A DNA stretch of 64,000 bases. Source: Streptomyces sp. NBC_01276. Its GTDB lineage: Bacteria > Actinomycetota > Actinomycetes > Streptomycetales > Streptomycetaceae. Location of the stretch: contig NZ_CP108442.1 in assembly GCF_041435355.1 (NCBI RefSeq), positions 3,782,001 through 3,846,000 of the forward strand. Reading direction: 5' to 3'. Numbering within the stretch: position 1 is the first letter of the stretch; each line of letters starts with the position of its first letter. This document shows positions 16,428 to 24,630 of the stretch, in pieces. Both the position numbers and the translations under genes were made by a program. The notes beneath the pieces are model-generated. The model worked only from the letters and a program-made list of their open reading frames with translations, was not told where the DNA came from and ran no database searches.

Positions 16428-19400
16428 TTAGGAGGGAAAGTCAGCAAGGTGAAACTCGGCCAGCGCCCCGTCCGCCTCCCGTTCCCGTTCCAGGAGCTCG
16501 CGCAGCGGACCCTCGACCGCCGCCAGCTCGGCGTAGGCACCCCGCTGGACGACCGTGCCCCGGTCGAGGACGAGCACCTCGTCCACCGCCTCCAGCCCGG
16601 CCAGCCGGTGCGTGATCAGCACGGTGGTCCGGCCCTCGGTCGCCGCCAGCAGATCCGACGTCAGGGCGTCCGCGGTCGCCAGGTCCAGATGTTCGGCCGG
16701 CTCGTCCAGCACCAGCACCGGGAAGTCCGCGAGCAGCGCCCGCGCCAGTGCGAGCCGTTGGCGCTGGCCCCCGGAGATCCGCTCCCCGTGCTCGCCGACC
16801 AGGGTGTCCAGCCCGTCCGGCAGGCCGTCCGCCCATTCCAGCAGCCGGGCCGCGGCGAGGGCCTCGCGCAGTTCCTCCTCGCTCGCCCCGGTCTGGGCCA
16901 GGCGCAGGTTCTCGCGGACCGAGCTGTCGAAGAGGTGCGCGTCCTGGGCGCACAGGCCCACGAAGCGGCGTACGTCGTCGCCGTCCAGGGTGCGCGCGTC
17001 GACACCGCCCAGGGTGTACCCGCCTTCGCGCTGGTCCAGGAACCGCAGCAGGACCTGGGCGAGGGTGGTCTTGCCCGAGCCCGATGGCCCGACCACCGCG
17101 ATGCGCCGCCCCGCTTCCAGGGTCAGGTCCAGCCCGTGCAGCGCGTCCCGCTCCTGGCCCGGGTGGCGGGCGGCCAGTCCGGTCAGCCGCAGCGGGAAGG
17201 GCGAGGCCGCGGGCTCGGCCGGCTCCGCGGGCTCGGTGACCGGCACGGGCGCGTCGATGACCTCGTAGACCCGCTCCGCGCTACGGCGCACCCGCTGGCG
17301 GTACTGGACCGCCAGCGGCAGCCCGCTGACCGCCTCGAAGGCGGCGAGCGGGGTGAGCACCACCACCGCCATGGCCACTCCGGACAGCCGTCCGGAGGCG
17401 ACGGCCCCCGCACCCGCGAGCGCCGCGCACACCACGGTGAGCCCGCACACCAGCGCCGACAGCCCGCTGCCGAGTCCGGTGGCGGCGGCCCCGCGCGAGG
17501 CGATCCGGGTCAACACGCCGTCGCTCTCCCGCGCCCGGCCCTTCCGGTCGGCCAGGGCTCCGGCGACGGTGAGCTCGGCGGTCCCGGTCAGCAGGTCGGC
17601 CACCCGGGTGGCGAGCTCGCCCCGCGCGGGTGCCAGTCGCCGCTCCGCGGCCCGCGAGCAGGCCCCGCTGACCAGTGGCACCACGACGCCGGCCAGGAGC
17701 AGCCCCACCGCGAGCACGGCCCCGGCCTCGGGCAGCAGCCAGGCGGTGAACGCCACCGACCCGGTGCCGACCAGTACCGCGGTGCCGACCGGCAGCAGCC
17801 AGCGCAGCCAGTAGTCCTGGAGGGCGTCGGCGTCCGCGACCAGCCGTGACAGCAGGTCCCCGCGCCGCTGCTCCCGCAGTCCGGCGGGCGCGATCCGCTC
17901 CAGGCGGCGGTACACCGCGACCCGCAGATCCGCGAGCATCCGCAGCACGGCGTCGTGCGACACGAGCCGCTCGGCGTAGCGGAAGACGGCCCGCCCGATA
18001 CCGAAGGCACGCGTCGCCGTGACGGCCACCATCAGGTACATCACCGGCGGCTGCTGCGAGGCCCGGGAGATCAGCCATCCGGACACGGCCATCAGGCCGA
18101 CGCTGCAGCCGACGGCCAGCGCCCCCAGCAGCAGCCCGCGCCGGAAGCGGCCCTGCCACGCCGACGCCACCGCCCGCACCCGGCGCAGCGGGTCACCGCT
18201 CCCGGTGTCGCCGCCCCCGGCGACCACGTCCCCCTCGGACGCCGCACCCAGGATCCACTGCCCGGGATCGGCCACCGCCGGACCTCGCGGGGCGCTCACC
18301 ACCGCCGGGACCCGGTCCGCGGGCAGGACCGGAGCCCCCTCGCCCACCCGCACCACCCGGTCGGCCACGGCCAGCAGCGCCGGCCGGTGCACCACCAGCA
18401 GCACGGTCCGCCCGACCGCGAGACGGCGTACGGCCTCCACCACGGCGGCCTCGGTCCCACCATCCAGGGCGGCCGTCGGCTCGTCCAGCAGCAGCACCGG
18501 CCGGTCCGCGAGGAACGCCCGGGCCAGGGCCAGTCGCTGGCGCTGGCCGGCGGACAGGCCCACCCCGCCCTCACCGAGCGGAGTCCGCGCCCCGCCCGGC
18601 AGGGCCGACACGAACTCCCAGGCCCCGGCGTCGCGCAACGCGGCCTCCACGGCCTCGTCGGGAGCCCCGGGGCGAGCCAGCCGTACGTTCTCGGCGATCG
18701 TCCCCGCGAACAGGTGCGGGCGCTGCGGCACCCAGGCCACCCGCTCCCGCCACTGCTCAAGGGAGAGCGCGCCCAGGTCCGCGTCCCCGATCCGGACCCG
18801 CCCGCCGGTCGGCGTCACGAAGCCCAGCAGCACGTGGAGCAGGGTGGACTTGCCCGCCCCGCTGGGCCCGGTGAGGGCCACGCATTCGCCCGGCGCGACG
18901 GCGAACGACACCGGTCCGGGCGAGCTCGCGCTCCGCCCCTCGTAGCGGACCTCGACCGAGTCGAACTCGATCCGCAGCCCGTCGGCGGGCACCGGCGCCC
19001 CGCCGCCCGGCGCGGGGGCGGGGGTCTCCAGCACCTCGAAGATCTGCTCCGCGGCGGCCAGACCCTCGGCGGCCGCGTGGTACTGCGCCCCTACCTGCCG
19101 TAGCGGCAGGTAGGCCTCCGGAGCCAGGATCAGGATCACCAGGCCGGTGTACAGGTCGAGACCCCCGTGCACGAGCCGCATGCCGATGGTGACCGCGACC
19201 AGTGCGACCGAAAGGGTGGCGAGCAGCTCCAGCGCGAACGAGGAGAGGAAGGCGATGCGCAGCGTGCGCATCGTGGCCCGGCGGTAGTCGTCGGTGATCG
19301 AGCGGATCGACTCGGCCTGCGCCTTGGCCCGGCCGAAGACCTTGAGCGTCGGGAGGCCAGACACGACGTCCAGGAAGTGCCCCGAGAGCCGGGACAGCAG

Positions 19401-20003
19401 CCGCCACTGGCGGTCCATCCGGTTCTGGGTGGCCATACCGATCAAAATCATGAACAGCGGGATCAGCGGCAGGGTGACCACGATGATGGCCGCCGACACC
19501 CAGTCCTCGGTGACGATCCGGGCGAGGACGGCCACCGGGACCACCACCGCGAGCCCCAGTTGGGGCAGGTAGCGGGAGAAGTAGTCGTCGAGCGCGTCCA
19601 CGCCCCGGGTGGCCAGCGCCACCAGCGATCCCGTGCGGTGACCGTCGAGCCGTCCCGGCCCGAGGTCCGCGGCCCGTTCCAGCAGCCGGCCCCGCAGCTC
19701 CGACTTGACCGCCGCACTGGCCCGGTGCGCGGCGAGCTCCGTGAGCCAGGCGACCAGCCCGCGCCCCAGCGCCACCGCCGCGAGCAGCAGCAGGGGCGTC
19801 CGCAGCCCCCCGCCGTCGAGCCCCTCCTCGAAGGCACCGACCACGATCTCGGCGATGAGCATGGCCTGACCGACCACCAGCCCGGCCCCGGCGAGCCCCA
19901 GGACGACCACCGCCCCGAGGAAGAGGCGGGTGGAGCGGGCGTACCGCAGCAGGCGCGGGTCGATCGGTTTCACGTGAAACATCCCCTCGGCAGGGTCAGG
20001 CAT
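16428..20003 (-). CDS. cydCD: fused CydDC thiol-reductant ABC exporter
   Basis: Membrane ABC exporter of cysteine/glutathione needed for cytochrome bd assembly. CydD and CydC are fused in one chain of 1191 residues, the usual streptomycete form. First half: six membrane segments, then Walker A GPSGAGKST (about 379-387), signature LSAGQRQR, Walker B VLLLDEPTAALD. Second half: membrane domain from about 630, Walker A GPSGSGKTT (about 970), ISGGQRQR, VLVLDEPAEHLD. Third gene of the cyd operon. The N-terminus is uncertain: ATG 20003 is used, while codon 8 is also ATG (19982). A parS site lies inside codons 8-13. Confidence 0.93.
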   Translation of the reverse strand: MPDPAEGMFHVKPIDPRLLRYARSTRLFLGAVVVLGLAGAGLVVGQAMLIAEIVVGAFEEGLDGGGLRTPLLLLAAVALGRGLVAWLTELAAHRASAAVKSELRGRLLERAADLGPGRLDGHRTGSLVALATRGVDALDDYFSRYLPQLGLAVVVPVAVLARIVTEDWVSAAIIVVTLPLIPLFMILIGMATQNRMDRQWRLLSRLSGHFLDVVSGLPTLKVFGRAKAQAESIRSITDDYRRATMRTLRIAFLSSFALELLATLSVALVAVTIGMRLVHGGLDLYTGLVILILAPEAYLPLRQVGAQYHAAAEGLAAAEQIFEVLETPAPAPGGGAPVPADGLRIEFDSVEVRYEGRSASSPGPVSFAVAPGECVALTGPSGAGKSTLLHVLLGFVTPTGGRVRIGDADLGALSLEQWRERVAWVPQRPHLFAGTIAENVRLARPGAPDEAVEAALRDAGAWEFVSALPGGARTPLGEGGVGLSAGQRQRLALARAFLADRPVLLLDEPTAALDGGTEAAVVEAVRRLAVGRTVLLVVHRPALLAVADRVVRVGEGAPVLPADRVPAVVSAPRGPAVADPGQWILGAASEGDVVAGGGDTGSGDPLRRVRAVASAWQGRFRRGLLLGALAVGCSVGLMAVSGWLISRASQQPPVMYLMVAVTATRAFGIGRAVFRYAERLVSHDAVLRMLADLRVAVYRRLERIAPAGLREQRRGDLLSRLVADADALQDYWLRWLLPVGTAVLVGTGSVAFTAWLLPEAGAVLAVGLLLAGVVVPLVSGACSRAAERRLAPARGELATRVADLLTGTAELTVAGALADRKGRARESDGVLTRIASRGAAATGLGSGLSALVCGLTVVCAALAGAGAVASGRLSGVAMAVVVLTPLAAFEAVSGLPLAVQYRQRVRRSAERVYEVIDAPVPVTEPAEPAEPAASPFPLRLTGLAARHPGQERDALHGLDLTLEAGRRIAVVGPSGSGKTTLAQVLLRFLDQREGGYTLGGVDARTLDGDDVRRFVGLCAQDAHLFDSSVRENLRLAQTGASEEELREALAAARLLEWADGLPDGLDTLVGEHGERISGGQRQRLALARALLADFPVLVLDEPAEHLDLATADALTSDLLAATEGRTTVLITHRLAGLEAVDEVLVLDRGTVVQRGAYAELAAVEGPLRELLEREREADGALAEFHLADFPS
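19967..19980. other. parS site inside the 5' end of cydCD
   Basis: Exact GTTTCACGTGAAAC within the coding sequence, specifying M-F-H-V-K-P at residues 8-13. It is the only one of the ten sites in this window inside an N-terminal coding region. Confidence 0.93.
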
Positions 20004-20012
20004 GAACCGGTG

Positions 20013-20047
20013 CCCCGGGCCGTCCGTCGGATACGGGCGACCCGGGG
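20013..20047 (-). terminator. hairpin in the cydB-cydCD gap (attenuator or mRNA processing stem)
   Basis: CCCCGGG (20013-20019) pairs with CCCGGGG (20041-20047), continued by a second seven-pair stem with one G-T pair (20021-20027 with 20033-20039). It sits between co-directional genes, so it may only reduce expression of cydCD relative to cydAB. Confidence 0.4.
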
Positions 20048-20060
20048 ACCGGGCGCGGGG

Positions 20061-21062
20061 TCAGTGCGCGTCGGCGATGTGCTGCGTACCGATGCGCTTG
20101 CGGAACACCCAGTAGGTCCAGCCCTGGTAGAGCATGACGAGCGGGGTGGCGACGCCCGCGAGCCAGGTCATGATCTTCAGCGTGTACGGGGTGGCCGAGG
20201 CGTTGGTGACCGTGAGGTTCCAGGCATCGTTCAGCGAGGACGGCATGACGTTCGGGAACAGCGTCAGGAAGAGCATCGCGACGGCCGCCGCGATGGTGAT
20301 CCCCGAGAAGGCGAACGACCAGCCCTCCCGGCCGGCCAGGTTGCAGCCGAGGGCCGCGACCAGCGCCACCACGGCGACGGCCATGGCGATCAGGCTCCAG
20401 CCGTCACCACGCGAGACCTGGGTCCAGATCAGGAAGGCGAGGGCCAGCACCGCCGCCACCACGCCCAGCCGGGTCGCCAGTGCGCGCGAGCGCTCCCGGA
20501 TGTCCCCGAGCGTCTTCAGCGAGGCGAAGACCGCCCCGTGGAAGGTGAAGAGGGCGAGGGTGACCAGGCCGCCGAGGATCGAGTAGACGTTGAACAGGTC
20601 GAAGAGGCTGCCGACGTACTCCATGTCCTGGTCGATCTTCACTCCGCGAACCATGTTGGCGAAGATCACGCCCCACAGGAACGCCAGGATCAACGAGGTC
20701 CAGAAGATCGCGTGTTCCCAGTTGGTCTGCCACCTTTCCTCGGGCCGCTTGTGGCGGTACTCGAAGGAGACGCCCCGGACGATGAGGCAGATCAGGATGA
20801 GCAACATGGGCAGGTAGAAGCCGGAGAAGAGGGTGGCGTACCACTCCGGGAAGGCGGCGAAGGTGGCGCCGGCCGCCGTGAGCAGCCAGACCTCGTTGCC
20901 GTCCCAGACGGGTCCGATCGTGTTGATCAGGACCCGCCGCTCCTTGCGGTCGCGGGCGAGCAGTTTGGTCAGGACTCCGATTCCGAAGTCGAAGCCCTCC
21001 AGGAAGAAGTAGCCGGTCCACAGGACGGCGATCAGTACGAACCAGACGTCGTGAAGTTCCAT
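20061..21062 (-). CDS. cydB: cytochrome bd oxidase subunit II
   Basis: Membrane subunit of the quinol:O2 oxidoreductase, 333 residues, about eight to nine hydrophobic helices. Family motifs: GYFFLEGFDFGIG near the N-terminus, GPVWDGNEVWLL, the FRG/VRG-type segment IVRGVSFEYRHK, and the C-terminal TPLVMLYQGWTYWVFRKR. It lies 18 bases after cydA and is co-transcribed with it. Confidence 0.97.
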   Translation of the reverse strand: MELHDVWFVLIAVLWTGYFFLEGFDFGIGVLTKLLARDRKERRVLINTIGPVWDGNEVWLLTAAGATFAAFPEWYATLFSGFYLPMLLILICLIVRGVSFEYRHKRPEERWQTNWEHAIFWTSLILAFLWGVIFANMVRGVKIDQDMEYVGSLFDLFNVYSILGGLVTLALFTFHGAVFASLKTLGDIRERSRALATRLGVVAAVLALAFLIWTQVSRGDGWSLIAMAVAVVALVAALGCNLAGREGWSFAFSGITIAAAVAMLFLTLFPNVMPSSLNDAWNLTVTNASATPYTLKIMTWLAGVATPLVMLYQGWTYWVFRKRIGTQHIADAH

Positions 21063-21080
21063 GGTGTGGTCTCCTCAGCC

Positions 21081-22586
21081 TCAGTACGAGAAGGCCATCG
21101 GCCGGTCGGGGTTCTTGTCGTCCCCGCCGATCCTGGTGGGCGGGTTGAGGTCGTCCTCGGTGAGTTCCGGGGGACCGGCCTTGACGTACTTCACGAGCAG
21201 CCTGACCTCGATCACCGCGAGCACGGCGTAGAGCAGGGTGAAGCCGATCATCGAAGTGAGCACCTCGCCCTGGGAAACGCCCGGCGAGACCGCGTCCCGC
21301 GTGCGCAGGACGCCGTAGACCACCCACGGCTGGCGGCCCATCTCGGTGAAGATCCATCCCCAGGAGTTGGCGATGAGCGGGAAGCACATGGTCCAGAGCG
21401 CGACGAGCCAGTACATCCGTGCCCACCGGGGGCTGAGCGCCTTCTTGAAGAGGACGAGATGGGGGACCTCGTCCTCACCGGTGCGCAGGGCCTGCGGCAG
21501 CAGGAAGCGCTTGCGGGTCAGCCACAGCCCCAGCATGCCGATCCCGAGGGAGGCCATGCCGAAGCCGATCATCCAGCGGAAGGACCAGTAGGCGACGGGG
21601 ATGTTGGGCCGGTAGTCGCCGGGGCCGTACTTCTCCTGCTCGGCCTTGTTGATGTCGTTGATGCCGGGGACGAAGGAGGTGAAGTCGTCGTTGGCGAGGA
21701 AGGACAGCAGACCCGGGATTTCGATGGCCACCTTGTTGTGGCCCTTCTCGACGTCGCCGTAGGCGAAGACGGAGAAGGGGGCGGGCGCCTCGCCGTCCCA
21801 GAGGGCCTCGGCCGCGGCCATCTTCATGGGCTGCTGCTTGAACATGACCTTGCCGAGCAGGTCACCGCTGATGGCGGTGCCGAGACCCGCGATGATCATG
21901 ACGACCAGACCGAGCCGCAGCGAGCTGCGCATCACGGGGATGTGCTTCTTGCGCGCGAGGTGGAAAGCCGCGATGCCGACCATGAACGCGCCACCGACCA
22001 GGAAGGCGGCCGTGATGGTGTGGAAGAACTGGGTGAGCGCGGTGTTCTGCGTGAGGACCTGCCAGAAGTCCGTGAGCTCCGCCCGGCCCCGCTCCTCGTT
22101 GATGCGGTACCCGACCGGGTGCTGCATCCAGGAATTGGCCGCCAGGATGAAGTAGGCGGACAGGACCGTGCCGATGGAGACCATCCAGATGCAGGCCAGG
22201 TGGATCTTCTTCGGCAGCTTGTCCCAGCCGAAGATCCACAAGCCGATGAAGGTCGACTCGAAGAAGAAGGCGATCAGCGCCTCGAAGGCCAGCGGCGCGC
22301 CGAAGATGTCGCCGACGAATCGCGAGTAGTCGGACCAGTTCATCCCGAACTGGAACTCCTGGACGATGCCGGTGACGACACCCATCGCGATATTGATCAA
22401 GAAAAGCTTGCCCCAGAACTTCGTGGCCCTGAGGTACTTCTCCTTCTCCGTGCGCACCCAGGCGGTCTGCAGGCCGGCGGTCAGCGCAGCCAGCGAGATC
22501 GTGAGCGGAACGAAGAGGAAGTGGTAGACGGTGGTGATGCCGAACTGCCAGCGCGCCAATGTCTCAGGCGCCAAAGCTAGGTCCAC
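21081..22586 (-). CDS. cydA: cytochrome bd oxidase subunit I
   Basis: Haem-bearing subunit of the high-affinity terminal oxidase, 501 residues. Visible ligands and motifs: the N-terminal RWQFGITTVYHFLFVPLTI with the haem b595 histidine, GRQPW in the quinol-side region (TEMGRQPWVVYGVLRT), M of KVMFKQQPMKMAAAEALW (Q-loop, haem b558 methionine side) and the H of AANSWMQHPVGY. It has the short Q-loop of actinobacterial and Bacillus-type enzymes. First gene of cydA-cydB-cydCD-kinase; a Rex operator lies 85 bases upstream. Confidence 0.97.
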   Translation of the reverse strand: MDLALAPETLARWQFGITTVYHFLFVPLTISLAALTAGLQTAWVRTEKEKYLRATKFWGKLFLINIAMGVVTGIVQEFQFGMNWSDYSRFVGDIFGAPLAFEALIAFFFESTFIGLWIFGWDKLPKKIHLACIWMVSIGTVLSAYFILAANSWMQHPVGYRINEERGRAELTDFWQVLTQNTALTQFFHTITAAFLVGGAFMVGIAAFHLARKKHIPVMRSSLRLGLVVMIIAGLGTAISGDLLGKVMFKQQPMKMAAAEALWDGEAPAPFSVFAYGDVEKGHNKVAIEIPGLLSFLANDDFTSFVPGINDINKAEQEKYGPGDYRPNIPVAYWSFRWMIGFGMASLGIGMLGLWLTRKRFLLPQALRTGEDEVPHLVLFKKALSPRWARMYWLVALWTMCFPLIANSWGWIFTEMGRQPWVVYGVLRTRDAVSPGVSQGEVLTSMIGFTLLYAVLAVIEVRLLVKYVKAGPPELTEDDLNPPTRIGGDDKNPDRPMAFSY

Positions 22587-22670
22587 GTCGTCTTCTCCTT
22601 GTCGTCGCCGTGGTCACAGCGGGCAGTCTGCCTGGCGGATTCCCCCATAACAGGAGGAAGCAGGACACGC

Positions 22671-22688
22671 TTGTGAACGCGTTCACAT
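22671..22688. promoter_or_regulatory. Rex operator upstream of cydA
   Basis: TTGTGAACGCGTTCACAT closely matches the Rex operator consensus TGTGAACGCNTTCACA. Rex is the NADH/NAD+-sensing repressor that controls cydABCD in Streptomyces. The site is 85 bases before the cydA ATG, where a promoter is expected. The assignment rests on the consensus and on the known regulation of the operon. Confidence 0.9.
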
Positions 22689-22749
22689 TCACAAGCATTA
22701 TGGCGCACCTGTTTCGACGGCTTTCAGCCGGGGTCCCCCTAGCCAGAAA

Positions 22750-22768
22750 ATTCAACAGATTGTTGAAT
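22750..22768. promoter_or_regulatory. perfect inverted repeat before the cyclophilin-like gene
   Basis: ATTCAACAGATTGTTGAAT has 8-bp arms and a 3-bp spacer and is AT-rich against the surroundings. It ends six bases before the ATG of the cyclophilin-like gene and 62 bases from the Rex site, in the cydA divergent gap. It looks like an operator; the regulator is unknown. Confidence 0.5.
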
Positions 22769-22774
22769 GTGGCC

Positions 22775-23143
22775 ATGCAGATTCGGATCTCATGGCCTGC
22801 GGGCCTGCTCATCGCCACCCTCGACGACACCCCGACCAGCAAGGCGCTGGCCTCGGCCCTCCCGATCTCCGCCTCCGCGAACATCTGGGGCGAAGAGGTC
22901 TACTTCGACACCGGGGTCTCCGTGGCCCTGGAGGACGACGCCCGGCAGGTCGTCGAGCCCGGCACGGTCGCGTTCTGGACCGAGGGCGACGCACTCGCGC
23001 TCCCCTACGGCCCCACGCCCATATCGCGCGGAGGCGAGAGCCGCCTGGCGAGCCCCTGCAACGTGCTCGGCTCGTTCGACGGCGACCCCCGCCTCCTGGC
23101 CACCGTCCGCGAGGGCGACCCCGTCCGCGTGGAACTGGTCTGA
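22775..23143 (+). CDS. cyclophilin-like fold protein (TM1367-type)
   Basis: Small cytosolic beta-barrel protein of 122 residues. The pattern of beta strands and the segments ALPISASANIWGEEVYFDTGV, EPGTVAFWTEGDALALPYGPTPIS and NVLGSFDGDPRLLATVREGDPVRVEL are typical of the TM1367 / DUF3830-related cyclophilin-like family. These proteins lack the residues for peptidyl-prolyl isomerisation, and no function is established. Start is the ATG at 22775, immediately after the inverted repeat; the upstream frame is open but unlike protein. Confidence 0.75.
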   Translation: MQIRISWPAGLLIATLDDTPTSKALASALPISASANIWGEEVYFDTGVSVALEDDARQVVEPGTVAFWTEGDALALPYGPTPISRGGESRLASPCNVLGSFDGDPRLLATVREGDPVRVELV

Positions 23144-23185
23144 GGACCCCGGCTCCCCGCGGTCCCCCACCACTCCCGCCGTTCC

Positions 23186-24268
23186 CTACAGCTCCTTGAA
23201 GAACGCCGCCGCCGTGTGCAGGAAGAGGTCGTTCGCCTCGGTCTCACCGATCGTGACCCGCAGGCCCTCGCCCGCGAAGGGCCGGACCACCACACCGGCC
23301 TTCTCGCAGGCCGCCGCGAACTCGGCCGTCCGCTCACCCAGCCGCATCCACACGAAGTTGGCCTGCGTGTCCGGGACGACCGTCCAGCCCTGGGCCAGCA
23401 GCGTGGCGTGAACCCGCGCCCGCTCGCCCACCAGCGAACCGACCCGGCCCATCAGCTCGTCCTCCGCCCGCAGCGAGGCCACGGCCGCGTCCTGCGCGAG
23501 CTGGCTCACGCCGAAGGGCACCGCGGTCTTGCGCAGCGCGGCGGCCACCGGCTCGTGCGCCACCGCGAAGCCGACGCGCAGGCCGGCGAGGCCGTACGCC
23601 TTGGAGAACGTGCGCAGTACGGCGACATTGGGGCGGTCGCGGTAGAGCTCGATGCCGTCCGGAACATCGGTGTCGCGCACGAACTCGCGGTACGCCTCGT
23701 CCAGCACCACCAGGATGTCCGAGGGAACCCGGTCCAGGAACCGCTCCAGCTCGGCACGGCGCACCGCGGTACCGGTGGGGTTGTTGGGGTTGCAGACGAA
23801 AATAAGCCGGGTCCGGTCGGTGATCGCCGCGGCCATCGCGTCCAGGTCGTGCACATCGCCGTCGGTCAGCGGGACCTGTACGGACGTCGCGCCCGAGATC
23901 TGCGTGATGATCGGGTACGCCTCGAAGGACCGCCAGGCGTAGATGACCTCGTCGCCCGGGCCGGCCGTCGACTGGATCAGCGACTGGGCCACGCCCACGG
24001 AGCCGGTGCCCGTGGCGATGTGCTCGACCGGCACCCCGAAGCGCTCCGCCAGCTCGTTCACCAGACCGGTGCACGCCATGTCGGGGTAGCGGTTGAACCG
24101 GCCCGCGGCGGCGACCGCGCTCTCCAGCACCCCCGGCAGGGGCGGGTACGGGTTCTCGTTCGAGGACAGCTTGAACGCGACGGCCCCGCCCCCGGCCGCG
24201 GGCTTGCCGGGCTTGTAGGTGGGAATGCCGTCCAGCTCGGCGCGCAGCTTCGGGCTCTTCTCGCTCAC
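23186..24268 (-). CDS. hisC: histidinol-phosphate aminotransferase (HisC family)
   Basis: PLP-dependent class II aminotransferase of 360 residues. Features: [14 protein letters not shown] near the N-terminus (substrate-phosphate region), [19 protein letters not shown], and the Schiff-base lysine in [16 protein letters not shown]. The GTG at 24268 is preferred because GGAGGACC precedes it at normal spacing. It stands alone, away from any his operon, so it is probably a second HisC or an aromatic/phenylalanine aminotransferase; such paralogues are frequent in streptomycetes. Confidence 0.88.
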   Translation of the reverse strand: MSEKSPKLRAELDGIPTYKPGKPAAGGGAVAFKLSSNENPYPPLPGVLESAVAAAGRFNRYPDMACTGLVNELAERFGVPVEHIATGTGSVGVAQSLIQSTAGPGDEVIYAWRSFEAYPIITQISGATSVQVPLTDGDVHDLDAMAAAITDRTRLIFVCNPNNPTGTAVRRAELERFLDRVPSDILVVLDEAYREFVRDTDVPDGIELYRDRPNVAVLRTFSKAYGLAGLRVGFAVAHEPVAAALRKTAVPFGVSQLAQDAAVASLRAEDELMGRVGSLVGERARVHATLLAQGWTVVPDTQANFVWMRLGERTAEFAAACEKAGVVVRPFAGEGLRVTIGETEANDLFLHTAAAFFKEL

Positions 24269-24630
24269 CGCAGGTCCTCCTCGACCGTCCCGCCGACCTC
24301 TCCGTCGACTCAATACTGCTCACCTTATGAGGATTCCGCCGATCCGAGAATGGCGGGCGCCAGGAACACTGGGGGAGCGCGCGCATATATGCGCGCGCCG
24401 GTGGCCCGCGCCGTGGCGCGCGTCCCTCGTGCAGGTGAGTTGAGAGCGGCCGGAAGCGGCTCCGTTTTGGCATGCTCCTACCCGCCGACAAGCCCCACCA
24501 TCACCTTGAGCCACCCAAAACCTTCAATTCCAAGGTCATTGAGGGTGGCGAATCATGCAGAAACGTGCCTGTCAACGCGTGCATATGCACCCGGACCGCC
24601 CACCCCTCAGAGCCCTAATATCGGCTCGCC
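24269..24630. other. 362-base divergent intergenic region (hisC / lacI-type gene)
   Basis: No convincing gene. It holds a 22-bp palindrome (listed separately) and a TAATAT hexamer (24616-24621) placed like a -10 box about nine bases before the ATG of the LacI-type gene. A 38-codon open frame (24327-24443) has no ribosome binding site. Confidence 0.5.
24377..24398. repeat. 22-bp perfect palindrome of alternating GC then central ATATAT-type core
   Basis: Arms GCGCGCGCATA and TATGCGCGCGC make an uninterrupted, strictly alternating purine-pyrimidine palindrome. It could be an operator for the adjacent LacI-family regulator, or a Z-DNA/cruciform-prone element. Confidence 0.6.

Noticed and set aside
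24327..24443. 38-codon open frame upstream of the LacI-type gene
   Set aside because: No ribosome binding site, it contains the 22-bp palindrome, and no similarity to any leader peptide is visible.
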